Shown here one piece after another: positions 9,126 to 17,740 of a stretch of DNA of 64,000 nucleotides; position 1 is the stretch's first letter, and every line of letters begins with the position of its first letter. Below the pieces are notes generated by a model. The model was not told the origin of the DNA, made no database searches, and worked only from the letters and a program-made list of their open reading frames with translations. This DNA comes from Candidatus Melainabacteria bacterium. Lineage in GTDB: Bacteria; Cyanobacteriota; Vampirovibrionia; Gastranaerophilales; Gastranaerophilaceae. The stretch covers positions 62,001 to 126,000 of the forward strand of contig QHMH01000008.1 in the NCBI GenBank assembly GCA_003258795.1, given 5' to 3'. Position numbers and translations under genes: made by a program.

Positions 9126-10450
9126 TATTGACCTTCTTTGTTTTTGCTACTTTTTCTGTACCAGTAATAAATCGCTCTTGCAACACGGTTTGAACTATGT
9201 CTTACAAGACCTTCTTTATTTTCTTCAATAAGTTTTCTTGAAACAATTTCGATGTTTTTCTTTCTTGCATGTTCTTCATCAAGAACAACAGGAAAAGAGC
9301 CAGCTAATTTATATTTTTCTGCAAGGTTTTCTGGCATTTTGTCATTAACCAAAACTGCATCAATTATGTTTTGATGTCCCGCATGACTTAAAATCGCATT
9401 TATATGGTTGAAAACTGTGTAATCGTCAGTTTCCCCAGGTTGAGTCATAACGTTACAAACATATATTTTTTTTGCGTCTGAATCAGAGATAGCTTGAGAA
9501 ATATCTTTGATTAAAAGGTTAGGAATTACACTTGTGTAAAGGCTTCCAGGTCCTAAAATAATCAAATCAGCTTCTTTTATTGCTTTTATTACATCGTCCA
9601 AAGCTTTACAATCAGCAGGGTCAGAGAATAATCTCTTAATTTTTCCATGAGATTCAGGAATTGTTGATTCACCTCTAATAATTCTGCCATCTTCCATTTC
9701 AGCAACGAGTTTCATATCATCCAAAGTTGAAGGTAGAACTTTTCCTCTTATTGAAAGAACATTTGAAGATTCTTTTACCGCTCTAACCATATCTCCAGTA
9801 ATTGCACATAATGCAGTCAAGAATAGGTTTCCAAAACTGTGACCTTCAAGTCCTTCGCCTCTTTTAAAACGATATTGGAAAAGTTTAGTAACTAAATCTT
9901 CATCATCTGCCAAAGCGGCGATGCAGTTTCTAATATCTCCAGGAGGTAAAACTCCCAATTCTTCTCTTAACCTTCCAGAACTTCCGCCGTCATCTCCGAC
10001 AGTAACAACAGCAGTAACGTTATTTGTAATTTTTTTAATTCCTTTAAGCAACATAGAAAGTCCAGTTCCGCCCCCAATAGCAACGATTTTTGGACCTCTG
10101 TTAAGTTTTCTTTTTCTATACAATGTTTCAAGGATGTCTTCTTTTCCTCTGTGATTTTCATCAACATTTAAAACAGACTCATTTGCGTTTTGCCAACCAA
10201 GGAAAAATAAACCAAACCCAATCAACATAAGCATTCCACCGATAAATGATGTTGGAACAACAGTTGCAAGGTGTCTAATATATTCTATTACAATACAAAC
10301 TGGACGCATATTCGATGCCATCATAAAGCCTAAAACGAGCATCGTTACACCTAAAAATCCGATTAAAAACCATCTTTTAACTTTCAAGCCAGGAATTAAC
10401 CATCCTGCAACTTTAGGAATTTTTATATTTTTATTAGAAAACAAATTCAT
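9125..10450 (-). CDS. yvcK: YvcK/CofD-like gluconeogenesis factor, membrane-anchored
   Basis: 441 aa. Residues about 25-45 and 62-88 are two hydrophobic segments that anchor the protein. From residue 119 a CofD-fold domain begins (IVAIGGGTGLSMLLKG, VTVGDDGGSSGRLREE, PPGDIRNC, GHSFGNLFL). YvcK proteins bind UDP-sugars and coordinate cell-wall precursor supply with carbon metabolism and cell shape. The membrane-anchored form, longer than the ~320 aa soluble Bacillus version, is known in Cyanobacteria and Actinobacteria. The stop overlaps the panB start; pxpA lies 10 bp upstream. Confidence 0.9.
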   Translation of the reverse strand: MNLFSNKNIKIPKVAGWLIPGLKVKRWFLIGFLGVTMLVLGFMMASNMRPVCIVIEYIRHLATVVPTSFIGGMLMLIGFGLFFLGWQNANESVLNVDENHRGKEDILETLYRKRKLNRGPKIVAIGGGTGLSMLLKGIKKITNNVTAVVTVGDDGGSSGRLREELGVLPPGDIRNCIAALADDEDLVTKLFQYRFKRGEGLEGHSFGNLFLTALCAITGDMVRAVKESSNVLSIRGKVLPSTLDDMKLVAEMEDGRIIRGESTIPESHGKIKRLFSDPADCKALDDVIKAIKEADLIILGPGSLYTSVIPNLLIKDISQAISDSDAKKIYVCNVMTQPGETDDYTVFNHINAILSHAGHQNIIDAVLVNDKMPENLAEKYKLAGSFPVVLDEEHARKKNIEIVSRKLIEENKEGLVRHSSNRVARAIYYWYRKSSKNKEGQ

Positions 10451-10460
10451 AGATACCTTT

Positions 10461-11255
10461 CTACACCCAGCCTGAAGCTTGTGCTTTCATGTAATTAACG
10501 GGAAGTGGCGGATAAATTGAACTTATACTTTTTAATAGTTCAAGAGAAACGTCATTCGTTACAAAATGAATTGTATCAGCCGTCATCTCAAATACGGAAC
10601 CGTCAGTTGCCGTTAATTGAGAATAGTTTATATATTTTTGAAATCTTAATCTTAAAGTATTCACATCAAGAATATCTTCTACTTCATAGTTTATAGATTT
10701 GTCTGCGTTGTAATTTTTTGATAGTTGAATTTCTTTTACAATTGGTATTTGAGCGGTTTCTGCGACTTTATCTAATGTTTCGTTAGCTTGACCAACATAG
10801 GACATCCACTTTGAATATTTTTTTATTGCATTTGCAATAGCAAGTGAAAATTCAAAATCTTTAGCTGCCTTTTTATACATTGCACCATGCAATCTAACAT
10901 ATTCAACTTCAAGCGAATAAGCTTTTGCCATGGCAGAAATAGCGCCAATTTGGTACAAAACGAGAGCTTCAATTTCTTCATTGTTTAATTCCATTTCTCT
11001 CATACCAAAACCTTGAAGATCGTTAAACCCGATATTTGCACCGATTACAACATTTTTTTCTTTTGCTTTTAAGAGGGCTTCTCTAATTGTCAAAGGATCC
11101 CCACAATGTAGCCCTGCAGAAATGTTTACAGAGCTTACATAATCGAGAAATTCATATTCTGATGTATTTTTATATATCCCAAAACCTTGTGCTAAATCGC
11201 AGTTAAAATCAATTGATTTTGTTTTTTTGTCATTACGTTCTGACATTTTTTGCAT
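10461..11255 (-). CDS. pxpA: LamB/YcsF family protein, 5-oxoprolinase subunit A homologue
   Basis: 264 aa. The N-terminal IDFNCDLAQGFG, SVNISAGLHCGDP and the YVRLHGAMY motif place it in the YcsF family, whose characterised members (PxpA) hydrolyse 5-oxoproline together with PxpB and PxpC. No pxpB or pxpC is nearby, so either they lie elsewhere or this protein has another role. The ribosome binding site TAGGAGA precedes ATG 11255, and this is the first gene of the leftward operon running to trmL. The intergenic region to clpB holds divergent promoters. Confidence 0.85.
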   Translation of the reverse strand: MQKMSERNDKKTKSIDFNCDLAQGFGIYKNTSEYEFLDYVSSVNISAGLHCGDPLTIREALLKAKEKNVVIGANIGFNDLQGFGMREMELNNEEIEALVLYQIGAISAMAKAYSLEVEYVRLHGAMYKKAAKDFEFSLAIANAIKKYSKWMSYVGQANETLDKVAETAQIPIVKEIQLSKNYNADKSINYEVEDILDVNTLRLRFQKYINYSQLTATDGSVFEMTADTIHFVTNDVSLELLKSISSIYPPLPVNYMKAQASGWV

Positions 11256-11342
11256 AAAAAATCTTCTCCTACTATTCTACAATTATACACCGTGAAAAAT
11301 TTTATACCATATCTTTATAAAACGTTAACATTATTGAATTTG

Positions 11343-11370
11343 AATTAACATTAAAATTAAAATGTTAATT
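11343..11370. promoter_or_regulatory. palindrome upstream of clpB
   Basis: A perfect 10-8-10 inverted repeat (AATTAACATT and AATGTTAATT) lies in the 178-bp space between divergent pxpA and clpB, about 75 bp before the clpB start. It does not match CIRCE. A repressor operator controlling clpB or pxpA is inferred. Confidence 0.45.
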
Positions 11371-11442
11371 AAAAATAAATTTTTTGTAATTTTCAGAAAA
11401 AATGTCTTAAAATAAAACGGTAGGCAAAAGAAGGTGTATTTT

Positions 11443-14028
11443 ATGCAAAATGTAAACAAGTTTACGAATTACTCTCAAGAAATAATAGCTTCTGCTCAAA
11501 ATATTGCTGCAGAAAATAAAAATTTTGAATTACAGCCAGAGCATATTTTAATGGCGATGATAAAAGATGTGAAGGGTATTTCTGGAGATTATTTAAAAGA
11601 ACTCGGAGTTTTGCAACAAGAATTTATAAACACAGTTGCACAAAATATAAAAAATTATCCGACAGTTTCTGAACCAGTTAACACTCAACAGTTATACCTA
11701 TCACAAGCAACTAATAATATGCTTGATGTCGCAGATAACGCAAGACAAGAATTGAAAGATGATTATATCAGCATCGAACATATTCTTATTGCTATGGCAG
11801 ATACAACTTTAAGAGAGATTTTTACACGATTTGGTGTAAGTAAAAATTCTGTTTTGAAGGCTGTTAAAAAAATCAGAGGAAATAAAAAAGCTGATAGTAA
11901 AGATGCTGAAAATCAATATAAATCTTTGGAAAAATTTTCTACGGATTTAACGGAACTTGCAAGAAAAGGCAAGCTGGATCCAGTTATAGGTAGAGATGAA
12001 GAAATAAGAAGAATAATACAGGTTTTAAATAGAAGAACAAAGAACAACCCTTGTTTAATTGGTGAACCAGGAGTTGGTAAAACAGCTATAATTGAAGGTT
12101 TGGCTCAACGAATAGTACGTGGAGATGTTCCAGAAAGTTTAAAAGGAGTTAGACTTATCGCACTTGATATGGGTGCGTTAATTGCTGGTGCTAAATATAG
12201 AGGTGAGTTTGAAGAAAGATTGAAAGCTGTATTGAAAGATGTTGAAGCATCAGAGGGTCAAATCGTAATGTTTATCGATGAAATCCATACAGTTGTAGGT
12301 GCTGGTGCAACAGAAGGCTCTATGGATGCAGGAAACCTTTTAAAACCAATGCTTGCAAGAGGAGTTTTAAGAACAATTGGTGCAACTACAATCAACGAAT
12401 ATAGAAAATATATCGAAAAAGACCCTGCACTTGAAAGACGTTTTCAACCTATTATGATAGATGAACCATCTGTTGAAGATACTATTAGTATTTTAAGAGG
12501 ACTTAAAGAAAAGTACGAGGTGCATCATGGTATCAGAATACTTGATAGTGCTTTAATAGAGGCGGTAAAACTTTCAGATAGATATATTACTGACAGATTT
12601 TTACCTGATAAAGCCATCGACCTAATTGATGAAGCTGCATCATCTTTACGTATTGAGATAGATTCAATGCCAGAAGAAATTGATGCGATGTTAAGACAAA
12701 AAGTTCAGTTAGAAATAGAGCGAGAAGCTTTAAAAAAAGAAACTGGGGAAGAAGTCGAAGAAAAAATAAAACGAATTTCTGCACAAATTGAAGATTTGGA
12801 AAATAAATCAGAAAAACTTAAAGAACAATGGAATAAAGAAAAATCTACAATTACGGAAGAAGCAACGACAAAAGAAGAAATAGAAGAAGTTAAAAGAAAA
12901 ATAGAAGAAGCAGAAAGAAATACAGATTTGCAAACAGCTGCTGAATTGAAATATGGAAAACTTATGGAGCTTGAAAAGAAGCTTCATATGTGCCAAAACA
13001 AAGAAAGAAAGTCAAATCAACTTTTGAAAGAAGAAATTTCCGGAGATGACATAGCAGAGGTTGTTAGTAAATGGACAGGTGTTCCAGTTGCAAGACTTGT
13101 CGAAAGTGAAACCCAAAAGTTGTTAAGAATGGAAGATGTTCTTCACAAAAGGGTTATTGGACAAGATGAAGCAGTTGATGTCGTTTCTGATGCTATCAGA
13201 AGAGCGAGAGCTGGATTGAAAGACCCTAAACGTCCTATCGGTACGTTCTTATTCCTTGGACCAACTGGGGTTGGTAAAACAGAACTTGCAAAATCTCTTG
13301 CAGAATTTATGTTTAATGATGAAGATGCACTTATCAGAATTGATATGTCTGAATATATGGAAAAGCATAATGTAGCGAGATTGGTTGGTGCTCCTCCAGG
13401 ATATGTCGGCTACGAAGAAGGCGGTCAACTTACAGAAAAAGTTAGAAGAAAACCATATTCTGTTATCCTTTTTGATGAAATTGAAAAGGCACATCCAGAT
13501 GTATTCAATATCATGCTTCAAATTTTTGATGATGGACGACTTACAGATTCAAAAGGTAGAACTGTAGATTTTAAAAATACAGTAATTATCATGACATCAA
13601 ACATCGCAAGTGACATTATACTTGAGGCTGCGCTTGACCCAACAGGTAATTTTGATAATGTAAAAGAAAAGGTTTTGGAAGTCTTAAGAGCAAACTTTAA
13701 ACCAGAGTTTTTGAATAGAATTGACGAAACAATTTTCTTTAGAGGTCTTACGCTTTCTCAATTGTCACAAATCGTTGATATTCAAATTGAGTATTTGCAA
13801 AATCTATTGAAAGAACACGAAATAACTCTTCAAATAACAGAAGAAGCAAAAGAATTTCTTGCAAGACAAGGCTTTAATCCAATGTATGGGGCAAGACCAC
13901 TGAAAAGAGTTATAAGACAATTAGTTGAAAACCCATTGTCAAAACTAATTCTTTCTCAAAAGTTTATCAACGGTGATACATTGATTGTAGATACGGATAA
14001 CGATGAAATAAAATTCATAAAAGGATAA
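11443..14028 (+). CDS. clpB: ATP-dependent chaperone ClpB
   Basis: 861 aa Hsp100 disaggregase that rescues aggregated proteins with DnaK/DnaJ. The order is two Clp N-terminal repeats (to about 145), AAA1 with Walker A GEPGVGKT near 206, a long charged coiled-coil middle domain (about 400-540) that separates ClpB from shorter ClpC/ClpA, and AAA2 with GPTGVGKT near 607 and MSEYMEKH. The C-terminal small domain has GARPLKR. ATG 11443 has AAGAAGGTG upstream; the in-frame GTG at 11434 belongs to that site. A strong terminator follows directly. DnaJ is encoded 5.6 kb away. Confidence 0.95.
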   Translation: MQNVNKFTNYSQEIIASAQNIAAENKNFELQPEHILMAMIKDVKGISGDYLKELGVLQQEFINTVAQNIKNYPTVSEPVNTQQLYLSQATNNMLDVADNARQELKDDYISIEHILIAMADTTLREIFTRFGVSKNSVLKAVKKIRGNKKADSKDAENQYKSLEKFSTDLTELARKGKLDPVIGRDEEIRRIIQVLNRRTKNNPCLIGEPGVGKTAIIEGLAQRIVRGDVPESLKGVRLIALDMGALIAGAKYRGEFEERLKAVLKDVEASEGQIVMFIDEIHTVVGAGATEGSMDAGNLLKPMLARGVLRTIGATTINEYRKYIEKDPALERRFQPIMIDEPSVEDTISILRGLKEKYEVHHGIRILDSALIEAVKLSDRYITDRFLPDKAIDLIDEAASSLRIEIDSMPEEIDAMLRQKVQLEIEREALKKETGEEVEEKIKRISAQIEDLENKSEKLKEQWNKEKSTITEEATTKEEIEEVKRKIEEAERNTDLQTAAELKYGKLMELEKKLHMCQNKERKSNQLLKEEISGDDIAEVVSKWTGVPVARLVESETQKLLRMEDVLHKRVIGQDEAVDVVSDAIRRARAGLKDPKRPIGTFLFLGPTGVGKTELAKSLAEFMFNDEDALIRIDMSEYMEKHNVARLVGAPPGYVGYEEGGQLTEKVRRKPYSVILFDEIEKAHPDVFNIMLQIFDDGRLTDSKGRTVDFKNTVIIMTSNIASDIILEAALDPTGNFDNVKEKVLEVLRANFKPEFLNRIDETIFFRGLTLSQLSQIVDIQIEYLQNLLKEHEITLQITEEAKEFLARQGFNPMYGARPLKRVIRQLVENPLSKLILSQKFINGDTLIVDTDNDEIKFIKG

Positions 14029-14030
14029 GG

Positions 14031-14060
14031 AAAAGAGAGCTTTAAGCTCTCTTTTCTTTT
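14031..14060 (+). terminator. rho-independent terminator of clpB
   Basis: AAAAGAGAGC, loop TTTAA and GCTCTCTTTT form a perfect stem with a following T-rich tail, starting 3 bp after the clpB stop. Confidence 0.9.
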
Positions 14061-14084
14061 GTAGTAATTATTTAAAACAAAATT

Positions 14085-14126
14085 CCCCAAAACCATGTAG
14101 CCATGCATGTTTTAACATGTTTACAA
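14085..14126. repeat. CCCC-AAAACCATGTA hairpin element, copy 1
   Basis: The string CCCCAAAACCATGTA is followed by a CATGTT/AACATG palindrome and TTTACAA. A closely similar arrangement occurs at 23411-23440 and just after. This suggests a short interspersed repeat; only two copies are visible here. Confidence 0.35.
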
Positions 14127-14221
14127 AACTTAATAAAAGAAAATAAAAAAGGCAATTAAAAAATAACGAATGTTTTTATATAAGTACAAAGGTTAAATTG
14201 GTTTATTGGAGGATTAAGATT

Positions 14222-14971
14222 ATGACAAACGCATTGACTATTTCAACAGCATTTAGTCCGATGGCGCAACACTTGGCTAACTACCAAGCAACAGATGGAA
14301 CATTGGGACTAAACGCAGGTTCAATTTGGAACGCAACAGGATTTACAAATGGATATTCAACTATTCCTTTCTGTGGAGTTAATACTCAACAAGCAGTTGA
14401 ATATGCTAAACAATCTCAACAACTAAACAGCATCAACATTGATTCAAACTTGACACTTAACAAACAAAACACAGCTGCAAGATATTTGACAACATCAGGT
14501 GATGATACAATTTCAAGACAAATTGCAGCATTGCAAAGACAAGTTAAAGACAACAAACAAGATAACGTTATGACTGAATATGGCAAATTGGTAGCAGCAG
14601 TTAGAACTTATTTTGAAGATGCAGGTTATCCAAATGTTTCTGATGAACAAGTAAAAGCTACTGCAGAAAGAATGTATGCACAAGCAACAGGAACAGCTCT
14701 TGTAGATGAGTTGAAAGCAAACGGAAACAGCTCTTTCACACAAGGATTTAAACAAGTTGTAACTTTGGGATTGACTGGAAACAGAACATACAGAGATAAC
14801 GTTGAACAAATTACTGGTGAACATTCAAAAGATAAATTAGACACAGCAGCTCAATGGACAGGTAGAATTACAGGTGGTTTGGCATTATTTGAAGGGGTAA
14901 GAATTCTTTCTAAATTTGCTAAAAGTTCAGCAGGTAAAACAACATTCAACTTGTTAAGAAAAGTTCTTTAA
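14222..14971 (+). CDS. unrecognised lineage-specific protein
   Basis: 249 aa, beginning MTNALTISTAFSPMAQHLAN. The first ~110 residues are rich in Asn, Gln, Ser, Thr and Ala, without a signal peptide. Residues about 90-190 are predicted helical and charged. A C-terminal segment GRITGGLALFEGVRIL is moderately hydrophobic and could associate with membrane. A near-consensus ribosome binding site (GGAGG, seven bases before ATG 14222) and its own strong terminator suggest a well-expressed single-gene unit. TTG 14198 was rejected as start because it would put the GGAGG inside the gene. I recognise no domain and propose no function. Confidence 0.7.
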   Translation: MTNALTISTAFSPMAQHLANYQATDGTLGLNAGSIWNATGFTNGYSTIPFCGVNTQQAVEYAKQSQQLNSINIDSNLTLNKQNTAARYLTTSGDDTISRQIAALQRQVKDNKQDNVMTEYGKLVAAVRTYFEDAGYPNVSDEQVKATAERMYAQATGTALVDELKANGNSSFTQGFKQVVTLGLTGNRTYRDNVEQITGEHSKDKLDTAAQWTGRITGGLALFEGVRILSKFAKSSAGKTTFNLLRKVL

Positions 14972-15025
14972 TTTAACAATCCTCCAAAAAACCAAAAACC
15001 AAAAATCTTAAAAATAAACCAAACT

Positions 15026-15055
15026 AAAAACCCTCTCTGAAAAGAGAGGGTTTTT
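15026..15055. terminator. bidirectional terminator
   Basis: AAAAACCCTCTCT, loop GAAA, and AGAGAGGGTTTTT. It has T-tracts on both strands, so it can end both the unknown gene (rightward) and rpsP (leftward). Confidence 0.9.
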
Positions 15056-15074
15056 AGTTTTCAAAAATAAGTTA

Positions 15075-15455
15075 TTATTGAGCAGGTGCTTCAGCAGGTG
15101 CTTCTTCTGCAGCAGCTTTAGCTTCTTCTTCAGCCTTTGCTTTTGCTTCTTTTTCTGCTTCCAATTTAGCGATAGCTTTTTTAGAAAGCTTTTGTTCTGT
15201 TTTCTTTTTATAATTTAATGTTCCATCTTCATTGCAATTGTTGATAAGATATTGAACAGTTTCAGTAGGTTGAGCACCTTTTGAAATCCATTCCAAAGCA
15301 GAAGCTTTATCAAGTTTCATTTCTTTTGTTTTTGGATTATAGTGACCCAATTCTTGAACAGGTCTACCTTCTCTTTTTGTTGTAGAGTTTATAACAATTA
15401 CTCTATAAGATGGAGTTTTTTTAGCACCAAGTCTTTTTAATCTAATCTTTAACAT
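15075..15455 (-). CDS. rpsP: 30S ribosomal protein S16 with acidic/Ala-rich tail
   Basis: 126 aa. Residues 1-80 are canonical S16 (MLKIRLKRLGAKKTPSYRV, ELGHYNPKT, WISKGAQPTETV), a small-subunit assembly protein. Residues about 90-126 form an unusual Ala/Glu/Lys extension ending in two PAEAPA-like units, absent from the ~80-90 aa standard protein. ATG 15455 has AAGGA eight bases upstream; the preceding in-frame TTG is less likely. The upstream leader contains two GC-rich hairpins (see separate entry). rimM, trmD and rplS, its usual partners, are not adjacent. Confidence 0.95.
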   Translation of the reverse strand: MLKIRLKRLGAKKTPSYRVIVINSTTKREGRPVQELGHYNPKTKEMKLDKASALEWISKGAQPTETVQYLINNCNEDGTLNYKKKTEQKLSKKAIAKLEAEKEAKAKAEEEAKAAAEEAPAEAPAQ

Positions 15456-15483
15456 CAATTTTTCCTTTTTTACTTACTATAAC

Positions 15484-15544
15484 ATAGGTTCGCCGCTTAA
15501 CCTTAGTAACTTGAATGGGCGAGGATTCACCCTTACACTTATCT
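15484..15544 (-). promoter_or_regulatory. structured leader upstream of rpsP
   Basis: The 119-bp gap between purB and rpsP holds an island of higher GC. Read toward rpsP it contains hairpin GGGTGA-ATCC-TCGCCC, then AGGTT-AAGCGGCG-AACCT, about 25 bp before the ribosome binding site. This could be a ribosomal-protein autoregulatory leader or a small RNA. It matches no riboswitch consensus I know. Confidence 0.4.
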
Positions 15545-15577
15545 AACCACAAGCAAAATTGATAATCAAGGCATTTT

Positions 15578-16849
15578 TTAAAATCTTTTGTATATTTCTT
15601 CAATGTTATTTAGGTAATCTTCTACATCAAAGCATTTATCTAACTCTTCTTTTGGTAAAATATTTTCTTTTTCCAAACATTCTTTTAGCGAACAGTGGTT
15701 TTTTATTGCGTATAGAGATAATTTTTGAACGATTTCATAAGCATTTTCAACATTTGCTTTTGTTAAAGATAACATGACTCTTTGAGAAAATATTACATCA
15801 GAAAACATTTTTGAATTTTCAAGCATTCGTTCTTTGTTTATTTGCAAATTTTCCATAAGATTAGCAAATCTTTTTAGCATAAAATCTATTAGAATCATAG
15901 AGTCTGGGAAGATAATTCTTTCTGCAGAACTGTGTGAGATATCTCTTTCATGCCAAAGTGGAATATTTTCAAGTGCAACGATTGAATTAGCCCTAACAAC
16001 TCTTGCAAGACCACATAAGTTTTCACTTAAAATAGGATTTTTCTTATGAGGCATTGCCGAAGATCCTTTTTGTTTAGATGAAAATCCTTCACAAACTTCC
16101 ATCACTTCACTTCTTTGTAGATGTCGGATTTCTGTTGCAAACTGTTCAATAACAGAAGCAATTAAAGATAGTGATTGAATTACGTAGGCGTATATATCTC
16201 TTGCTATTATTTGGGTTGAAGTTCTTGCAGGTTTTAAGTTTAGTTTTCTGCAAACTATTTTTTCGACTTCTGGTGAAATGTTTGAGTAAGTTCCAACTGC
16301 TCCAGAAATTTGACCAACCCTTGCATATTCAAGAGCATCCTCAAAGTGTTTTTTTACTCTTTCGAGAATATCAATTTGATTTAAAATCTTTAAACCAAAT
16401 GTCATAAGTTCAGCATGCATACCATGAGATCTTCCGATGCAAACAGTTCTTTTGTGTTCTATCGCAAGTTTATTTAAGATTTTAAGAAGATTATCAAAAT
16501 CTTTTAAAATTATTTCTCCACTCTTTGCTATTTGAAGAGAAAAAGCAGTATCAATTACATCTGAACTTGTCAGTCCTCTGTGTATATATTGAGCATTCTT
16601 TTCGCCAACAGATTCTTTTATGTTAGTTAAAAAAGCAATAACATCGTGATGACATTCTCTTTCTATTTCGTCAATTCTTTCTATATCAAAGTGTGCTTTT
16701 TCTTTTATTTGTTTAACATTTTCTTCTGGAAAATTTTTTAATTCAGCCTGAGCCTCGCAAACAGCAAGTTCAACATCAAGGTAGAAACTAAACTTTTGTG
16801 TTTGCTCCCATATATTTTTCATTTCTTCGTTTGAATATCTTTCAATCAT
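15578..16849 (-). CDS. purB: adenylosuccinate lyase
   Basis: 423 aa homotetrameric enzyme of purine synthesis, releasing fumarate from SAICAR and adenylosuccinate. Family marks are MIERYSNEEM at the start, RGLTSSDVIDTA, RSHGMHAE with the catalytic His, and the signature GSSAMPHKKNP. ATG 16849 is chosen; an upstream in-frame TTG at 16867 lies inside the promoter. There is no Shine-Dalgarno sequence, and a good sigma-70 promoter places the transcription start at or within a base or two of the ATG, so the mRNA appears leaderless. Confidence 0.96.
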   Translation of the reverse strand: MIERYSNEEMKNIWEQTQKFSFYLDVELAVCEAQAELKNFPEENVKQIKEKAHFDIERIDEIERECHHDVIAFLTNIKESVGEKNAQYIHRGLTSSDVIDTAFSLQIAKSGEIILKDFDNLLKILNKLAIEHKRTVCIGRSHGMHAELMTFGLKILNQIDILERVKKHFEDALEYARVGQISGAVGTYSNISPEVEKIVCRKLNLKPARTSTQIIARDIYAYVIQSLSLIASVIEQFATEIRHLQRSEVMEVCEGFSSKQKGSSAMPHKKNPILSENLCGLARVVRANSIVALENIPLWHERDISHSSAERIIFPDSMILIDFMLKRFANLMENLQINKERMLENSKMFSDVIFSQRVMLSLTKANVENAYEIVQKLSLYAIKNHCSLKECLEKENILPKEELDKCFDVEDYLNNIEEIYKRF

Positions 16850-16855
16850 AAAAAG

Positions 16856-16884
16856 AGAATAGTGCAAATATAAAAGCTTTTCAA
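16856..16884 (-). promoter_or_regulatory. purB promoter (leaderless)
   Basis: On the minus strand TTGAAA, a 17-bp spacer and TATTCT lie immediately before purB. Only six bases separate the -10 box from the A of ATG 16849. Confidence 0.65.
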
Positions 16885-16917
16885 GAAAAAACCCTTCTCT
16901 TTTTTAGAGAAGGGTTT
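16885..16917 (-). terminator. terminator of the 16926-17420 gene
   Basis: An 11-bp perfect stem (AAACCCTTCTC / GAGAAGGGTTT) is followed by T's on the minus strand. It separates the unknown gene from purB. Confidence 0.9.
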
Positions 16918-16925
16918 AATAATTA

Positions 16926-17420
16926 TTATTTTGTAACTTCTTTAAGCCAATCAAAAGTTAATTTTATAGGTTTTTTATTTGGCTGTTTGTTACACATATC
17001 TTGATATATTGTTTGAGCTCTACCTTGTTGAATTGTTTCGGTTAACTTTTTACCTTTGCTAACTATTTTTGTTAAAATGCTTTCATTTTTTACAGCATTA
17101 TCTATTTTTGCAGCATCGAGGTTTTTAATTGCATCAGAAACTTTTGTAAAGTTTATACTATCCATACTTTGAATGTTTACAATTGCTTTCTTAGGTTTTT
17201 TGAAAATATTTTTCATTTTTGTCGAGATTTCCATAACAACATTGTATGAATAATCATTCATAGGGGCACGTTTAGTAATTTCAAAGGCTTTTACGTTGTA
17301 CTTTTTAGATACTTCTTGAATTGCTTTACTGTTTTTGATTGCATCTGCGAACAATTCGCATTTTTTTGTGTTTAAACCTTTAAAGTTTTGATTTTGAACT
17401 CCGATTGAATTGATTTGCAT
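16926..17420 (-). CDS. unrecognised small protein with NFKG N-terminus
   Basis: 164 aa beginning MQINSIGVQNQNFKG. The rest is Lys- and Ile-rich, predicted alpha/beta without membrane segments or signal peptide. The N-terminal pattern (short polar stretch, then NFKG) is one I associate with lineage-specific Gastranaerophilales proteins; that is recall and not proof. ATG 17420 has GTGAGG six bases upstream, and the alternative GTG 17432 is part of this site. It forms a single-gene unit ending in a strong terminator. No function is proposed. Confidence 0.65.
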   Translation of the reverse strand: MQINSIGVQNQNFKGLNTKKCELFADAIKNSKAIQEVSKKYNVKAFEITKRAPMNDYSYNVVMEISTKMKNIFKKPKKAIVNIQSMDSINFTKVSDAIKNLDAAKIDNAVKNESILTKIVSKGKKLTETIQQGRAQTIYQDMCNKQPNKKPIKLTFDWLKEVTK

Positions 17421-17576
17421 AGAAAACCTCACACATACACCTGTATCACGTCATGAATAAGATGCCTCAAGATTAAAAATTGACTTTTTTCCTAATCTTT
17501 GTTACAAAACTTAACTGTTTACATCTATTTTCTTTAATGCTACAATCTGTCTTGTAGTCAGTTTTAGGAGAAAATT

Positions 17577-17738
17577 ATGGCAAGATTGATAAGACCAACT
17601 TGGGCAATTAGATGTGTTCAATCAGGTTGTAAAGAACTTTTTGAAGTAGTTGTATTGGATGAAGGAAAGCAACAAGAAGTTGTTTGTCCTAAATGTGGTG
17701 AACATTACGTTTACCCTATTTTACCGGAAGAAGAATAA
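17577..17738 (+). CDS. 53-aa zinc-ribbon protein
   Basis: A 53-codon gene with AGGAG six bases before ATG 17577. The product has CVQSGC at residues 13-18 and CPKC at 37-40. The two cysteine pairs are spaced as in a small zinc ribbon, with a hydrophobic strand between them and an acidic tail PEEE. It is followed after 2 bp by the radical SAM gene, so it begins a rightward group that includes fliA and dnaJ. Tiny zinc ribbons of this kind often bind nucleic acid or protein, but the role is unknown. Confidence 0.75.
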   Translation: MARLIRPTWAIRCVQSGCKELFEVVVLDEGKQQEVVCPKCGEHYVYPILPEEE

Positions 17739-17740
17739 GA

